Below are positions 1 to 8,635 of a stretch of 64,000 bases of DNA, one piece after another. The DNA comes from Pseudomonas sp. ML2-2023-3. Its GTDB lineage: Bacteria > Pseudomonadota > Gammaproteobacteria > Pseudomonadales > Pseudomonadaceae. The notes under the pieces were generated by a model. The model worked only from the letters and a program-made list of their open reading frames with translations. It was not told the origin of the DNA and did no database searches. A program made the position numbers and the translations under genes. The stretch spans positions 3,072,501-3,136,500 of the forward strand of contig NZ_CP146343.1 of NCBI RefSeq assembly GCF_037055275.1, read 5' to 3'. The stretch's first letter is position 1; the number at the start of each line of letters is the position of its first letter.

Positions 1-1
1 G

Positions 2-715
2 TCGGCCTTGCGCGCACGCACCCAGTTGTTTACCGACACCGCCGGGATGGTCGATACCGACGAGCCCCAGGCCATGTCGCTGCAGGATATCGCCCTGGTG
101 ATCGAGGAATACCGCCAGGCTGCTTTGAATGCACGCCAAGCCGGATTTGACGGGGTCGAGTTGCACTGCACCAGCGGTTATCTGCCGATGCAGTTCATGG
201 CGTCGGGCAGCAACCTGCGTGAAGACGAGTACGGTGGCAGCGTCGAGAACCGTGTGCGCTTCCCGGCACAGGTGCTGGCGGCAATGGCTTCGGCCATTGG
301 TGCCGGGCGTGTGGCGCTGCGCTTGTGCCCGGGCAATCCGTTCAATGACATCGATGACGCAGACCCGTTGGCCACCGCCGTGGCGCTGTGCAAGGCCGCC
401 GAGCCTATGGGCCTGGCGTACGTGCATATCATGCGTTCGCCCCTGACTGAGCTGGATGCCTTTGCCCTGGCCCAGCGTCATTGCAGCAACGGCCTGATCC
501 TCAATGACGGTTTTGACGGTGAGTCGGCCGAGGCTGCACTGCAGGCCGGGCAGGGGGATGCGGTGTCGTTTGCCCGTCACTTTATTGCCAATCCGGATCT
601 GGTGGAGCGTCTGCGCAAGGGGCTGCCGCTGGCCCGTTTCGATCGCAAGACCTTGTACTCCCCAGGCCCTGAAGGCTACAGCGATTACCCGCGGGTCGAG
701 GCGGTGGCGCCATGA
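2..715 (+). CDS. Old yellow enzyme family NADH:flavin oxidoreductase, C-terminal part
   Basis: The window opens inside this gene; 237 residues of the C-terminal half of a TIM-barrel FMN oxidoreductase are visible, starting in the segment that reads SALRARTQLFTDTAG. The sequence GFDGVELHCTSGYL followed by SNLREDEYGGSVENR is the characteristic barrel stretch of the NemA / 2,4-dienoyl-CoA reductase branch. Enzymes of this family reduce activated C=C bonds using NAD(P)H and FMN in the cytoplasm. The stop overlaps the start of the next gene as ATGA, so it is the upstream member of an acyl-CoA-type catabolic operon. In the steroid setting inferred here it could reduce a ring or side-chain double bond, but that substrate is inference only. 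Confidence 0.85.
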   Translation, partial: SALRARTQLFTDTAGMVDTDEPQAMSLQDIALVIEEYRQAALNARQAGFDGVELHCTSGYLPMQFMASGSNLREDEYGGSVENRVRFPAQVLAAMASAIGAGRVALRLCPGNPFNDIDDADPLATAVALCKAAEPMGLAYVHIMRSPLTELDAFALAQRHCSNGLILNDGFDGESAEAALQAGQGDAVSFARHFIANPDLVERLRKGLPLARFDRKTLYSPGPEGYSDYPRVEAVAP

Positions 716-2571
716 ACGACATGTCACGCATCAGCGCGCTAACAGCGTCCAGGCAACGGCCCGTGCCCCGGGAGCACACCCAGGCGCTACTGGATGTGCG
801 TTCTGCGGCCAGTGCCCGGATCAAACCGGCAGACCTGTACACCCTGGCTGACCGCCTTGAGGCCCAGGCGCTGGCTATCCCTGAACGGGTGTTTTTGATC
901 GACGGCGAGCAGCGCTTCAGTTACGCCACCGTGAATGCACAAGCCGATCGCATGGCGCACGTGTTTTATGCCAAGGGCCTGCGCCCCGGCGACGTGTGCG
1001 CCATTGCCATGGAGAATCGCCCGCAGTTTTTCTTCAGCTGGTTCGGGCTGGTCAAACTCGGTGTCGTGGTGGCGTTTATCAATACCCAGGTCAACGGCAA
1101 GCCGCTGGTGCATGCCTTGCAATCCACCGCAGCCAAGGCTGTCGTGGTCGGTGAAGAGTGCGTGGCCAACCTGCTGGGCACTGAAGGTTTGCCTGACGTG
1201 CCGCTGTGGTTGGTCGCAGACCCGTCAAATCCGTTTGACGGTGATTTGGGCTGTGTTGACCGCCAGTTTGGCGAGCAGATTGCCGCGGCTCCAGGCACTG
1301 CGTTTACGCGTGAAGTGCGTGCTGCGATCACGGCTGAAACCACCACGCTGCTGATTTTTACCTCAGGCACCACGGGGCTGCCCAAGGCCGCGCGTTACAG
1401 CCACATGCGCTGGATGTCCTCGGGTGACGTGATGGAAGTCACCCTGGGCGCCACCTGTGACGATGTGTTTTATTGCTGCCTGCCGCTTTACCACGGCGCG
1501 GCGGCCACTTCGGTGACGTCTACGGCGCTGTGCGCAGGTGCGAGCATCGTGGTGCGGCGCAAGTTCAGCGTGCGCGAGTTCTGGCCTGATGTACGCCGCA
1601 ACGGGATCACCGTGTTCCAGTACATCGGCGAGATCTGCCGTTACCTGCTCAACCAGCCTGTGGTGGCCGGTGAACGTGAGCACAGTTTGCGTTACATGCT
1701 CGGTGCAGGCCTCACGCCTGAGTCGTGGCAGCGCTGGCTGGAGCGTTTCGGCCCCGTACAGGTCTTCGAAGGCTGGGGCGCCACCGAGGCCAACGCCAAC
1801 CTGATCAACGTCGACAACTACGTGGGCTCTTGCGGGCGCGTGCCGGACTGGAGCCGCACCAACCTGCGCCTGGTGCGCTACGACGTCGAAAGCGACAGCC
1901 ATCCCCGGGACGAAAACGGTTTTTATCAGCTGTGCCAACCTGGAGAAATAGGTGAGGCAATGGGCTTTATCGTTGACCACCCGCAGATTGGCGGCGGGCG
2001 TTTTGAGGGGTATACCAGCGCAGCTGCCAGCGAGAGCAAGATCCGCCGCAATGTGTTTCAAACCGGGGACGCCTACTGGAGTTCGGGGGATCTGTTGCGC
2101 TATGACGACGACGGCTATTTCTATTTCGTCGACCGTATTGGCGACACATTTCGCTGGAAAAGCGAAAACGTTTCGACCCTGGAAGTGGCGGACACGCTCA
2201 GTGACATGCCAGGTCTTGAGCTGATCAACGTGTACGGCGTGCAGGTACCCGAACACGAAGGTCGCGCCGGGATGGCAGCCATTTTGATGCAGCCCGGGCA
2301 TGCCTTCGATCCTCAGGCTTTCTTCGAACTGACCCAAGCGCGTTTGCCACGCTATGCGGCGCCGATGTTTGTGCGGGTTTCGGCGGCGGCAGACCTGACC
2401 AGTACCTTCAAGTTGCGCAAGGTCGATCTGCAGCGCCAGGGCTACGGACCGGGCTTGTTTGACGATCCGCTGTTTGTGCGTGATGACAGTGCCGGTACCT
2501 ATCAGCCGTACTCGCTGCAAGCACTGGCTCGCGCGGGTTTGCTGCCTTTTGCAGGCAGCAGCCATGAGTGA
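712..2571 (+). CDS. FATP/FadD6-like long-chain acyl-CoA (steroid side-chain?) synthetase
   Basis: This 619-residue ANL-superfamily ligase would activate a carboxylic acid to its CoA thioester through an acyl-adenylate. The ATP loop LLIFTSGTTGLPKAAR lies near residues 214-229 and the adenylate motif GWGATEAN near 350. The C-terminal hinge region reads YFYFVDRIGDTFRWKSENVS, the form seen in the fatty-acid-transport-protein/very-long-chain branch that includes vertebrate bile-acid CoA ligases and FadD6. It is longer than typical FadD3-type ligases (about 500 residues). It overlaps the flavoprotein upstream by 4 bases and the metallo-hydrolase downstream by 8. With IpdA, IpdB and IpdC homologues downstream, activation of a steroid side-chain carboxylate is a reasonable inference, but specificity is not readable from sequence. 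Confidence 0.85.
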   Translation: MNDMSRISALTASRQRPVPREHTQALLDVRSAASARIKPADLYTLADRLEAQALAIPERVFLIDGEQRFSYATVNAQADRMAHVFYAKGLRPGDVCAIAMENRPQFFFSWFGLVKLGVVVAFINTQVNGKPLVHALQSTAAKAVVVGEECVANLLGTEGLPDVPLWLVADPSNPFDGDLGCVDRQFGEQIAAAPGTAFTREVRAAITAETTTLLIFTSGTTGLPKAARYSHMRWMSSGDVMEVTLGATCDDVFYCCLPLYHGAAATSVTSTALCAGASIVVRRKFSVREFWPDVRRNGITVFQYIGEICRYLLNQPVVAGEREHSLRYMLGAGLTPESWQRWLERFGPVQVFEGWGATEANANLINVDNYVGSCGRVPDWSRTNLRLVRYDVESDSHPRDENGFYQLCQPGEIGEAMGFIVDHPQIGGGRFEGYTSAAASESKIRRNVFQTGDAYWSSGDLLRYDDDGYFYFVDRIGDTFRWKSENVSTLEVADTLSDMPGLELINVYGVQVPEHEGRAGMAAILMQPGHAFDPQAFFELTQARLPRYAAPMFVRVSAAADLTSTFKLRKVDLQRQGYGPGLFDDPLFVRDDSAGTYQPYSLQALARAGLLPFAGSSHE

Positions 2572-3649
2572 ATTCGACGCCCGGGGCCATGAATGGCGTG
2601 ATGGTCTGCGTTACCCCTGGCCCCTGGCTCCAGCCAGCGGTCAGGTGCAGGAAGTTGCCGAGGGCGTGCTCTGGCTGCGCATGCCTCTGCCTTTCGGGCT
2701 TGATCACATCAACCTGTACTTGCTGCGCCACGGTGACGGCTGGGTGGCGGTTGATACTGGCCTCAACAGCGATCAGTGCCGCGCCGTCTGGGAACAGGTG
2801 TTCGTTGACGTGCTTGAGGGCTTGCCACTCAAGGCGGTGATCTGCACCCATTTTCACAGCGATCACACCGGCGTGGTTGGCTGGTTGGCCGAGCGTTTTC
2901 GCTGCCCGGTTTTGATGACTCAAGGTGAGTTCCAGGCGCTGCATCACGGCCCGCCCAAGGCCGCCGAGCCGGACTGGGCGTTTCTCGATTTCTATCAAAA
3001 GGCCGGGTTCAGTGCAGAGCGCACCACCTCGTTGCTGCCGCTGATCCAGGGCGAACACTTTCGTCCACAACTGGTCGCGGGGTTTACCCGTTTGAGCCAG
3101 GGCAGCCAGCTCACCATCGGCGGGCGCCGCTGGGAAGTGGTGATGGGCAACGGGCACTCACCGGAGCATGCGTGCCTGTACGCCGCGGACGATGGTTTGC
3201 TGATTTCGGGCGACCAGGTGTTGCCCCGTATCACTTCGACCATTGCGGTGTATGTCCCCGAACCTGAAGCCAATCCATTGCGTGACTGGCTGGACTCGAT
3301 CGAACGGCTGCGTGTGATCCCCGACAGCGTGCTGGTGCTGCCGGCCCATGAGCGGCCGTTTTTCAATCTGCATCTGCGACTGGATCAGTTGCGTGATCAC
3401 CATCTCAGACATTTGCAGCAGTTGCTTGAGGCCTGCGCCCAACCGCGTACGGCGCTGGAGATGATGGCGGTGTTGTTTAAAAAGCTGTCAGGTCGTTTTG
3501 ACGAGCTGATGGCGCTTGGAGAGACGTTGGCTCACGCCAATTACCTTATGGCCGAGGGGGCGCTCGTTCGTGAGGAGCAAGGAGGGCTGCATCGTTATCG
3601 ACAGGCCCGGACAGGAGTCGTGAAGTTCGACCCGCTTGAGTTGCTTTGA
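2564..3649 (+). CDS. Metallo-beta-lactamase-fold hydrolase
   Basis: The 361-residue protein carries the metal-binding signature THFHSDHTG (His96, His98, Asp100, His101), placing it in the MBL superfamily with two zinc or iron ions. Later conserved positions include GNGHSPEHACLY and GDQVLP, which supply the further histidine and aspartate ligands. The ATG at 2564 was chosen over an in-frame start 105 bases upstream, because the longer version would run far into the acyl-CoA synthetase while this one gives the usual few-base overlap. MBL proteins beside acyl-CoA ligases often act as thioesterases or lactonases. Which bond this one hydrolyses is unknown; a role in steroid or bile-acid catabolism is suggested only by its neighbours. 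Confidence 0.85.
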   Translation: MSEFDARGHEWRDGLRYPWPLAPASGQVQEVAEGVLWLRMPLPFGLDHINLYLLRHGDGWVAVDTGLNSDQCRAVWEQVFVDVLEGLPLKAVICTHFHSDHTGVVGWLAERFRCPVLMTQGEFQALHHGPPKAAEPDWAFLDFYQKAGFSAERTTSLLPLIQGEHFRPQLVAGFTRLSQGSQLTIGGRRWEVVMGNGHSPEHACLYAADDGLLISGDQVLPRITSTIAVYVPEPEANPLRDWLDSIERLRVIPDSVLVLPAHERPFFNLHLRLDQLRDHHLRHLQQLLEACAQPRTALEMMAVLFKKLSGRFDELMALGETLAHANYLMAEGALVREEQGGLHRYRQARTGVVKFDPLELL

Positions 3650-3713
3650 GCACAACGCAATGACGCTTGAACCCATCGAGGCGGCCAACGAGTCGTCAAC
3701 CAGGAGAGGCAGA

Positions 3714-5381
3714 GTGATCAATAAAAACAACAATAAATGTCAAGGGCTGCGCCCGCACCGCTATCAGGTCAGTGGCCTGGCCGTCGCCGTGGCACTGGTG
3801 TCCAGCCCCTTGTGGGCTGGGGAAACCATTGAGTTCGATGACGGCACCACGATTGACTGGACGGTGACCACCAGCTACGGCATCGGCATGCGCCTGGCTA
3901 ATCCCAGCGACAGGCTTATGGGGAGTAACGTCGATGACCCGAACCGCAACTTCGAGCAGCACAGCCTCACCACCAACCGTGTGGGCGCGCTGGGCGAGAT
4001 GATTCTGCGCAAGGACAACTACGGTGCGGTCGTGCGGGCCAGTACCTTTTATGACGATGTGTACCACCGTAAAAACGACAACGACTCACCGGCCACCGTC
4101 AACAAGTTCGGCAGCAATGACGAGTTCACCAGCGACACCCGTTACTACAGCGGCGGTCGCACTAAATTACTCGACGCCTACGTGTTCGGCGGCTGGCGTT
4201 TTGAGAATGACACCATGCTCGACGTCAAGGCCGGTCGGCACATCGAGTCGTGGGGCGAGAGCCTTTACTACCCGGGCGTGAACGGCGTGCAAAACCCGTC
4301 CGATGCGGTCAAGGCGGCGCAGCCGGGGGTTGAGGTCAAAGAGGTGTTGCTGCCGGTGGGGCAGTTCTCGGCGTCCTACCGGATCAACCCGCAATTTACC
4401 CTGGGCGGCTATGTGCAGTACGAGTGGAAGGGGACTGAATTGCCGCCGGTGGGCAGCTTCCTGTCGACCTCCGATGTGATTGGCCCGGGCCGCGAATTTT
4501 TGTTCATGGGCAACAACAAGGTGCTTTATCAGGGGACTGATGAGCCCCGTAACAGCGGTCAGTGGGGCGCTCAGGTCCGTTACCGCCCGGTCACTGACCT
4601 TGAACTGTCACTGTTCCATGTGGTGTACCACGACAAAAACCCGGCCACCGCGCTGATTGGCTGGGACCCGACTCCAGTAGGTCCTGGTGCTCTGGCCTAC
4701 AGGGCCAGCGGCTACCGGGTCAAATACTTTGAAGACATCAAGCTGACCGGTATCAGTGCCACCACCAAGCTGGGCGACGTGCAGCTGGGGGCGGAGTGGT
4801 CGTATCGAGACGGTGCGCCGGTGATGGTCAATACCGGGCTGGGGCCGGTGCCTGCCAAGGGCAAGGGGCAACAATTCCAGTTGTCGGCGATGCGAATTCT
4901 GGGTGACCGTCCCTGGGCCAGCCAAACCACGTTGACCGGTGAAATCGTCACCGTGCGTGCTGACCACGCCGATGCGACCTCGGCCGCGCCGAACCTAGAA
5001 GGTGTGGGGCTGTTGCCGTCTTTGGTGCCGTCTGTTCAGCCGTCCAATGATTACACCTACAAGGCCGGTACTGCATGGCGCACCCGCTCATCGAGCGCAT
5101 ACACCGTGGGCGCCTCGTTCAGTTATCCGGGGGTGTTCCAGGGCTGGGACCTTGAGGTTCCGTTTACCTACTCGGATGTATTCAGCGGTGCTGCACCGAT
5201 GTCGGGGACTATTTCCGGGGTGGCCGGGGATCGTCGCCTGAGCGCAGGCACGACCTTCAAGTACCTGAGCAACCTGGAAGTGTCGCTCAAGTACATCGGC
5301 TACCTGGGCTCGCCAGACCCGATGTACCGCCCGCTGGCAGACCGTGACTACGCCACGTTCTCGATGAAATACACCTTCTAA
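3714..5381 (+). CDS. DUF1302 family outer-membrane protein
   Basis: A 555-residue exported protein. The GTG at 3714 is preferred because AGGAGAGG lies four bases ahead and it gives a credible signal peptide with a hydrophobic core (GLAVAVALVSSPLWA) and a cleavage site before GETIEF. The remainder is rich in alternating hydrophobic strands with aromatic girdle residues (for example GGYVQYEWKG, LELSLFHVVYH) and ends in the aromatic outer-membrane signature KYTF, as expected of a beta-barrel. DUF1302 proteins are common in Pseudomonas clusters for hydrophobic substrates such as steroids, esters and alkanes, often beside DUF1329 genes; no DUF1329 partner is in this window. A role in substrate uptake is inferred from that context. 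Confidence 0.85.
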   Translation: MINKNNNKCQGLRPHRYQVSGLAVAVALVSSPLWAGETIEFDDGTTIDWTVTTSYGIGMRLANPSDRLMGSNVDDPNRNFEQHSLTTNRVGALGEMILRKDNYGAVVRASTFYDDVYHRKNDNDSPATVNKFGSNDEFTSDTRYYSGGRTKLLDAYVFGGWRFENDTMLDVKAGRHIESWGESLYYPGVNGVQNPSDAVKAAQPGVEVKEVLLPVGQFSASYRINPQFTLGGYVQYEWKGTELPPVGSFLSTSDVIGPGREFLFMGNNKVLYQGTDEPRNSGQWGAQVRYRPVTDLELSLFHVVYHDKNPATALIGWDPTPVGPGALAYRASGYRVKYFEDIKLTGISATTKLGDVQLGAEWSYRDGAPVMVNTGLGPVPAKGKGQQFQLSAMRILGDRPWASQTTLTGEIVTVRADHADATSAAPNLEGVGLLPSLVPSVQPSNDYTYKAGTAWRTRSSSAYTVGASFSYPGVFQGWDLEVPFTYSDVFSGAAPMSGTISGVAGDRRLSAGTTFKYLSNLEVSLKYIGYLGSPDPMYRPLADRDYATFSMKYTF

Positions 5382-5391
5382 AACACGCCCC

Positions 5392-5484
5392 TGTAGTCGC
5401 TGCCGCAGGCTGCGAAGGGTTGCCTTGCAACCCGTTTCCTTGAAGGCCCTTAGGTCCTCATCGCAGCCTTCGGCAGCGACTACA
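5392..5484. repeat. REP pair (REPIN), TAGTCGCTGCCG family
   Basis: Two inverted copies of the core TGTAGTCGCTGCCGCAGGCT and its complement face each other across about 45 bases. They lie between the DUF1302 gene and the thiolase-like gene. The same family recurs at 42074-42165 and, interrupted by an IS, at 50472-51870. It may act as a transcript-stabilising hairpin. Confidence 0.85.
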
Positions 5485-5516
5485 AAGTTGGATGAACTGA
5501 CTAAAGAGAGATAACC

Positions 5517-6728
5517 ATGGGTCTTAAAGGTCACGCGGCCATTGTGGGCAGCGCACAGTACAAACCTGAGAAATACGCCACGGCGCCGCGCATGTTCCAC
5601 CTGGAGCAGGTTGCCGATCTGGCGGCCCAGGCGTTACGCGATGCCGGATTGCAGGCATCGGACCTCGACGGGCTGGTGATCAATGGCCCGCAATTTCATG
5701 AAGCTTCGGTATTTGTCCCGGCCATGGCCGCTGAATACCTGGGCTTGCGCCTCAACTTTGCCGAAGTTGTCGACCTTGGCGGCTGTACTTCGGTCGGCAT
5801 GGTCTGGCGGGCAGCAGCAGCCATCGAACTGGGTCTGTGCCAGGCGGTGCTGTGTGTATTGCCTGCACGCATGGCGCCAATGGGGCCGGATGAAGACGCG
5901 AGCTGGATGGCCCGGGCCATGCGCTTTGGTGGCCACAGCACCGCGTTTGGTGCTCCCGAAGCCGAGTTCGATCTGCCTTACGGTCACATGGGCCAGAACA
6001 CCGGTTACGCGATGATCGCTCAACGGTATGCCGCGCAATATGGCTACGACCCTCGGGCGATGGCCAAAATCGCGGTGGATCAGCGCACCAATGCGCAGTT
6101 CAACCCCCAGGCCATGTTTTACGGTCAGCCGCTGACCATCGAGCAAGTGCTGGCCAGCAAAAAGGTCGCCGACCCGTTGCACGTGCTGGAAATCGTCATG
6201 CCCGTGGCGGGTGGTGCGGCAATGATCATCGCTTCCAGGGAAGTGGCTGCCCGTGCCCGTAAACGGCCGTCCTGGATCACCGGCTTTGGCGAGCACCTGG
6301 CGTTCAAGTCGCCTTCCTATGCCCAGGACATGCTGCACACCCCGATCGGGCCGGCCTCGCGCCGGGCTTTCGACATGGCGGGGCTCAAGCCTGCGGATGT
6401 GGATGCGGCGCAAATTTACGATTGCTACACCATCACCGCCTTGCTGACCCTGGAAGACGCCGGTTTTTGCGCCAAGGGTGAAGGCATGAGTTTTGTGCGT
6501 GAGCACGACTTGACCTGGCGCGGTGATTTCCCGATGAACACCCACGGTGGTCAGCTCAGCTTTGGCCAGGCCGGTTCGGCGGGCGGCATGAGCCAGGTGA
6601 TCGAGGCCGTGACGCAAATTGCGGGCGAGGCGGGTGAGCGCCAGCTCGAACGATGCGACACGGTGTATGTCTCAGGCACCGGTGGGGTGATGAGTGAGCA
6701 GGGCGCATTGATACTTCAGGGAGCATGA
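5517..6728 (+). CDS. Thiolase-fold protein, probable acyl-CoA aldolase of the Ltp2 type
   Basis: A 403-residue SCP2-thiolase-family protein with a good Shine-Dalgarno (AGAGAG) ahead of ATG 5517. The first nucleophile region reads GGCTSVG (Cys90). At the position where thiolases have HDCF, this protein has IYDCYT (Tyr301), and the usual C-terminal CxG cysteine region reads VYVSGTGG (Ser386). The GHP histidine motif is replaced by LSFGQAG. It is therefore unlikely to be a condensing thiolase. These replacements recall Ltp2-type retro-aldolases that work with DUF35 partners in steroid side-chain cleavage. The next gene, overlapping by 4 bases, encodes exactly such a DUF35 domain fused to a MaoC hydratase. 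Aldolase function is inference; the fold assignment is secure. Confidence 0.8.
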   Translation: MGLKGHAAIVGSAQYKPEKYATAPRMFHLEQVADLAAQALRDAGLQASDLDGLVINGPQFHEASVFVPAMAAEYLGLRLNFAEVVDLGGCTSVGMVWRAAAAIELGLCQAVLCVLPARMAPMGPDEDASWMARAMRFGGHSTAFGAPEAEFDLPYGHMGQNTGYAMIAQRYAAQYGYDPRAMAKIAVDQRTNAQFNPQAMFYGQPLTIEQVLASKKVADPLHVLEIVMPVAGGAAMIIASREVAARARKRPSWITGFGEHLAFKSPSYAQDMLHTPIGPASRRAFDMAGLKPADVDAAQIYDCYTITALLTLEDAGFCAKGEGMSFVREHDLTWRGDFPMNTHGGQLSFGQAGSAGGMSQVIEAVTQIAGEAGERQLERCDTVYVSGTGGVMSEQGALILQGA

Positions 6729-7672
6729 ACCCAATGTCGAACAACAAACCATTGCCGGTTCCGACCGAAATTTCTGCACCGTTCTGGGAAGGCCTTAAAG
6801 CTGAGCGCCTGTTGATTCAGCAATGCAACGAATGCAGTGACTGGGTGTTTTATCCGCGTCGGCATTGCCCGGCGTGTTTTGCCCACTCGCTGGCCTGGCG
6901 TGAAGTCAGTGGTGGGGCGACGCTGTACAGCTTCACCGTGACGCGTATCGCAACCTTGCCGGATTTTGCTGATGAGATGCCGCAAATGCTGGCGGTGGTC
7001 GAACTGGATCAGGGTGTACGAATCAACACCAATCTGGTGGGGCTGGACGAATCCGAAGTGAAGATCGGCATGCGCCTGCAACCGGTGTTTGCCGAGATAG
7101 ACGGCAAGGGTAATCGGCTACTGCGCTTCACGGGTGTCGATAAGGATGCTGATGCCCTCAAGGCGTTGCGAGCGGTTGAGCAACCGGCGCAAGAGCCGGT
7201 CGCCACCGTGCGCCAGATTGCGCTGGATGACGAGGCGGCGCTGCAGGGGCTGGTTAGCGAGACGTTCAGCCCGTGGAGCAATCAGGTGGTGGTCGATCAG
7301 GCCCTGATTGACACGTTTGCCCAGTTGTCCGGGGATGACTACTGGATCCACACCGACCCTGAGCGTGCGCGCAAGCAAAGCCCGTTTGGCGGCACCATTG
7401 CCCACGGTGCGCTGGTGCAGATCCTGCAGTCGCGGATGAAACTGAATCTGGGATACGAGATCACCGGTTTCAGCAACATGATCAACTATGGATCTGACCG
7501 ACTGCGTTTTCCGGCGCCGGTTCCGGCAGGCTCGACCATTCATGCCCGGGCGCGGGTCAAGCGGGTGGAGCGGGTCAAGAGCGGCACGCAACTGACCCTT
7601 GAGCTCAATACCCATGTCCTGGGCAGCGAGCGGCCGTCGGTGATCAATGAGCTGGTGATTTTGTACATGTAA
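6725..7672 (+). CDS. DUF35 (zinc ribbon/OB-fold) - MaoC hydratase fusion
   Basis: A 315-residue two-domain protein. Residues 1-135 are a DUF35 domain with a four-cysteine zinc ribbon (Cys34, Cys37, Cys48, Cys51: CNEC and CPAC) followed by an OB-fold. Residues about 170-315 are a MaoC/R-hydratase hot-dog domain with the hydratase motif DYWIHTDPERAR and GGTIAHGAL near residues 205-235. In Mycobacterium the ChsH2 protein has these two domains in the opposite order (MaoC then DUF35) and docks the Ltp2 aldolase. Here the gene overlaps the thiolase-fold gene by ATGA, suggesting a hydratase-aldolase complex that hydrates an enoyl-CoA and then splits it. The substrate is inferred from the surrounding steroid-type genes. 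Confidence 0.85.
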   Translation: MNPMSNNKPLPVPTEISAPFWEGLKAERLLIQQCNECSDWVFYPRRHCPACFAHSLAWREVSGGATLYSFTVTRIATLPDFADEMPQMLAVVELDQGVRINTNLVGLDESEVKIGMRLQPVFAEIDGKGNRLLRFTGVDKDADALKALRAVEQPAQEPVATVRQIALDDEAALQGLVSETFSPWSNQVVVDQALIDTFAQLSGDDYWIHTDPERARKQSPFGGTIAHGALVQILQSRMKLNLGYEITGFSNMINYGSDRLRFPAPVPAGSTIHARARVKRVERVKSGTQLTLELNTHVLGSERPSVINELVILYM

Positions 7673-7686
7673 TGATTGCTGGCACC

Positions 7687-7764
7687 TGTAGCCGCTGAGG
7701 AGCGACGCGAGGCTGCGACCGACTGCGAAGCGGTCGCAGCCTTCGTTCCTCGTCAGCGGCCTGT
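7687..7764. repeat. REP-like inverted repeat after the DUF35-MaoC gene
   Basis: TGTAGCCGCTGAGGAGCGAC pairs with the complementary arm ending near 7764, with an inner stem GGCTGCGACC / GGTCGCAGCC. This is a variant REP pair just 3' of the gene and may terminate or stabilise its transcript. Confidence 0.7.
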
Positions 7765-7879
7765 ATCTTGGCGCTAAAACGTTTTGTGCAAGGTCCTGTG
7801 GCGTCTGCGATGCATTTTGCTTTTGCTGGAGCCACACGTATGTCCAGACCACGCGAATGCCCATCACAGAAGGCCGAAC

Positions 7880-8390
7880 GCAGGTGCTGTTATGGGGGGG
7901 CGCGGCAGGACGCCGCGCCAGCCGCGATGGGCCATGGATGGCCCGTCGCGGCGTGCCTCCATGACAGTGCCGGAGTGAGGGAACCACCGAGCCGGGGCGA
8001 GGCGGCCGTATGGTAGGGCAAGCCTTTTTGGTTACTTTTTCGGCGTTTGGAAAAAGTGACCCGCCGTAAGGGCGGAACCCGTAGAGAACCGTGACACATC
8101 GAATGGATATGTACTCGGCATCGCTGCGGGCTCATCGCAAAACAACTGGCACACGGGGTACATATCCGGCATTCGCGGTTAACTGAAATATTGGTTTCGC
8201 TCTTACAGCGAGGCACTTTTGTCAAACAGCCACAAAAGTACCCAAAAAGGCCTTGCCCCAGCGTACGGCCCTCGCTTCGCTCAGGTGTCCCTCGTTCCGG
8301 TCCCGCTCCGTGGGCACGCCGTGACGGGCCATCCATGGCCCAACACGGCTCTCCCGGCATCCATGCCGGTCGACCCACTACGCAGAACCT
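7880..8390. repeat. Large imperfect inverted-repeat intergenic element
   Basis: Two arms of about 180 bases are imperfect reverse complements. Arm one (about 7893-8075) contains GGGCCATGGATGGCCCGTC and GGCAAGCCTTTTTGGTTAC. Arm two (about 8210-8390) contains the reverse complements GACGGGCCATCCATGGCCC and GTACCCAAAAAGGCCTTGCC. A spacer of about 135 bases lies between them. It occupies most of the 963-base gap before the dioxygenase. Similar elements are, as far as I recall, frequent between Pseudomonas genes. Short ORFs inside it have no coding support. Confidence 0.7.
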
Positions 8391-8635
8391 CCTCTCGGCC
8401 TCCCGAGGGGCGGGTAGATCAAAAACCACTGCAAAAACAAGATCAACTTCCCGCCGAGGCGGCCTACAGGCCGACCTTTTTAGCGAAGCTCATTTCTTTA
8501 AACAGTCCGGCTGGCAACAGAGTATCTACAGCATTTCGGTGGTGACACGCTTTAGTCTCAACGGACGATGAGCCCCGCCCCCTTCCTTCCCATACTGCCC
8601 TCAGCCAATAAATACAGGCATTGAGGAGCAGGCAC

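Noticed and set aside
1363..2565. 400-residue minus-strand open frame opposite the acyl-CoA synthetase
   Set aside because: It lies wholly antisense to a gene with clear family motifs; long antisense frames are expected at this GC content.
7768..8571. Several short frames inside the large inverted-repeat element
   Set aside because: They follow repeat arms, lack ribosome sites and end at repeat boundaries.
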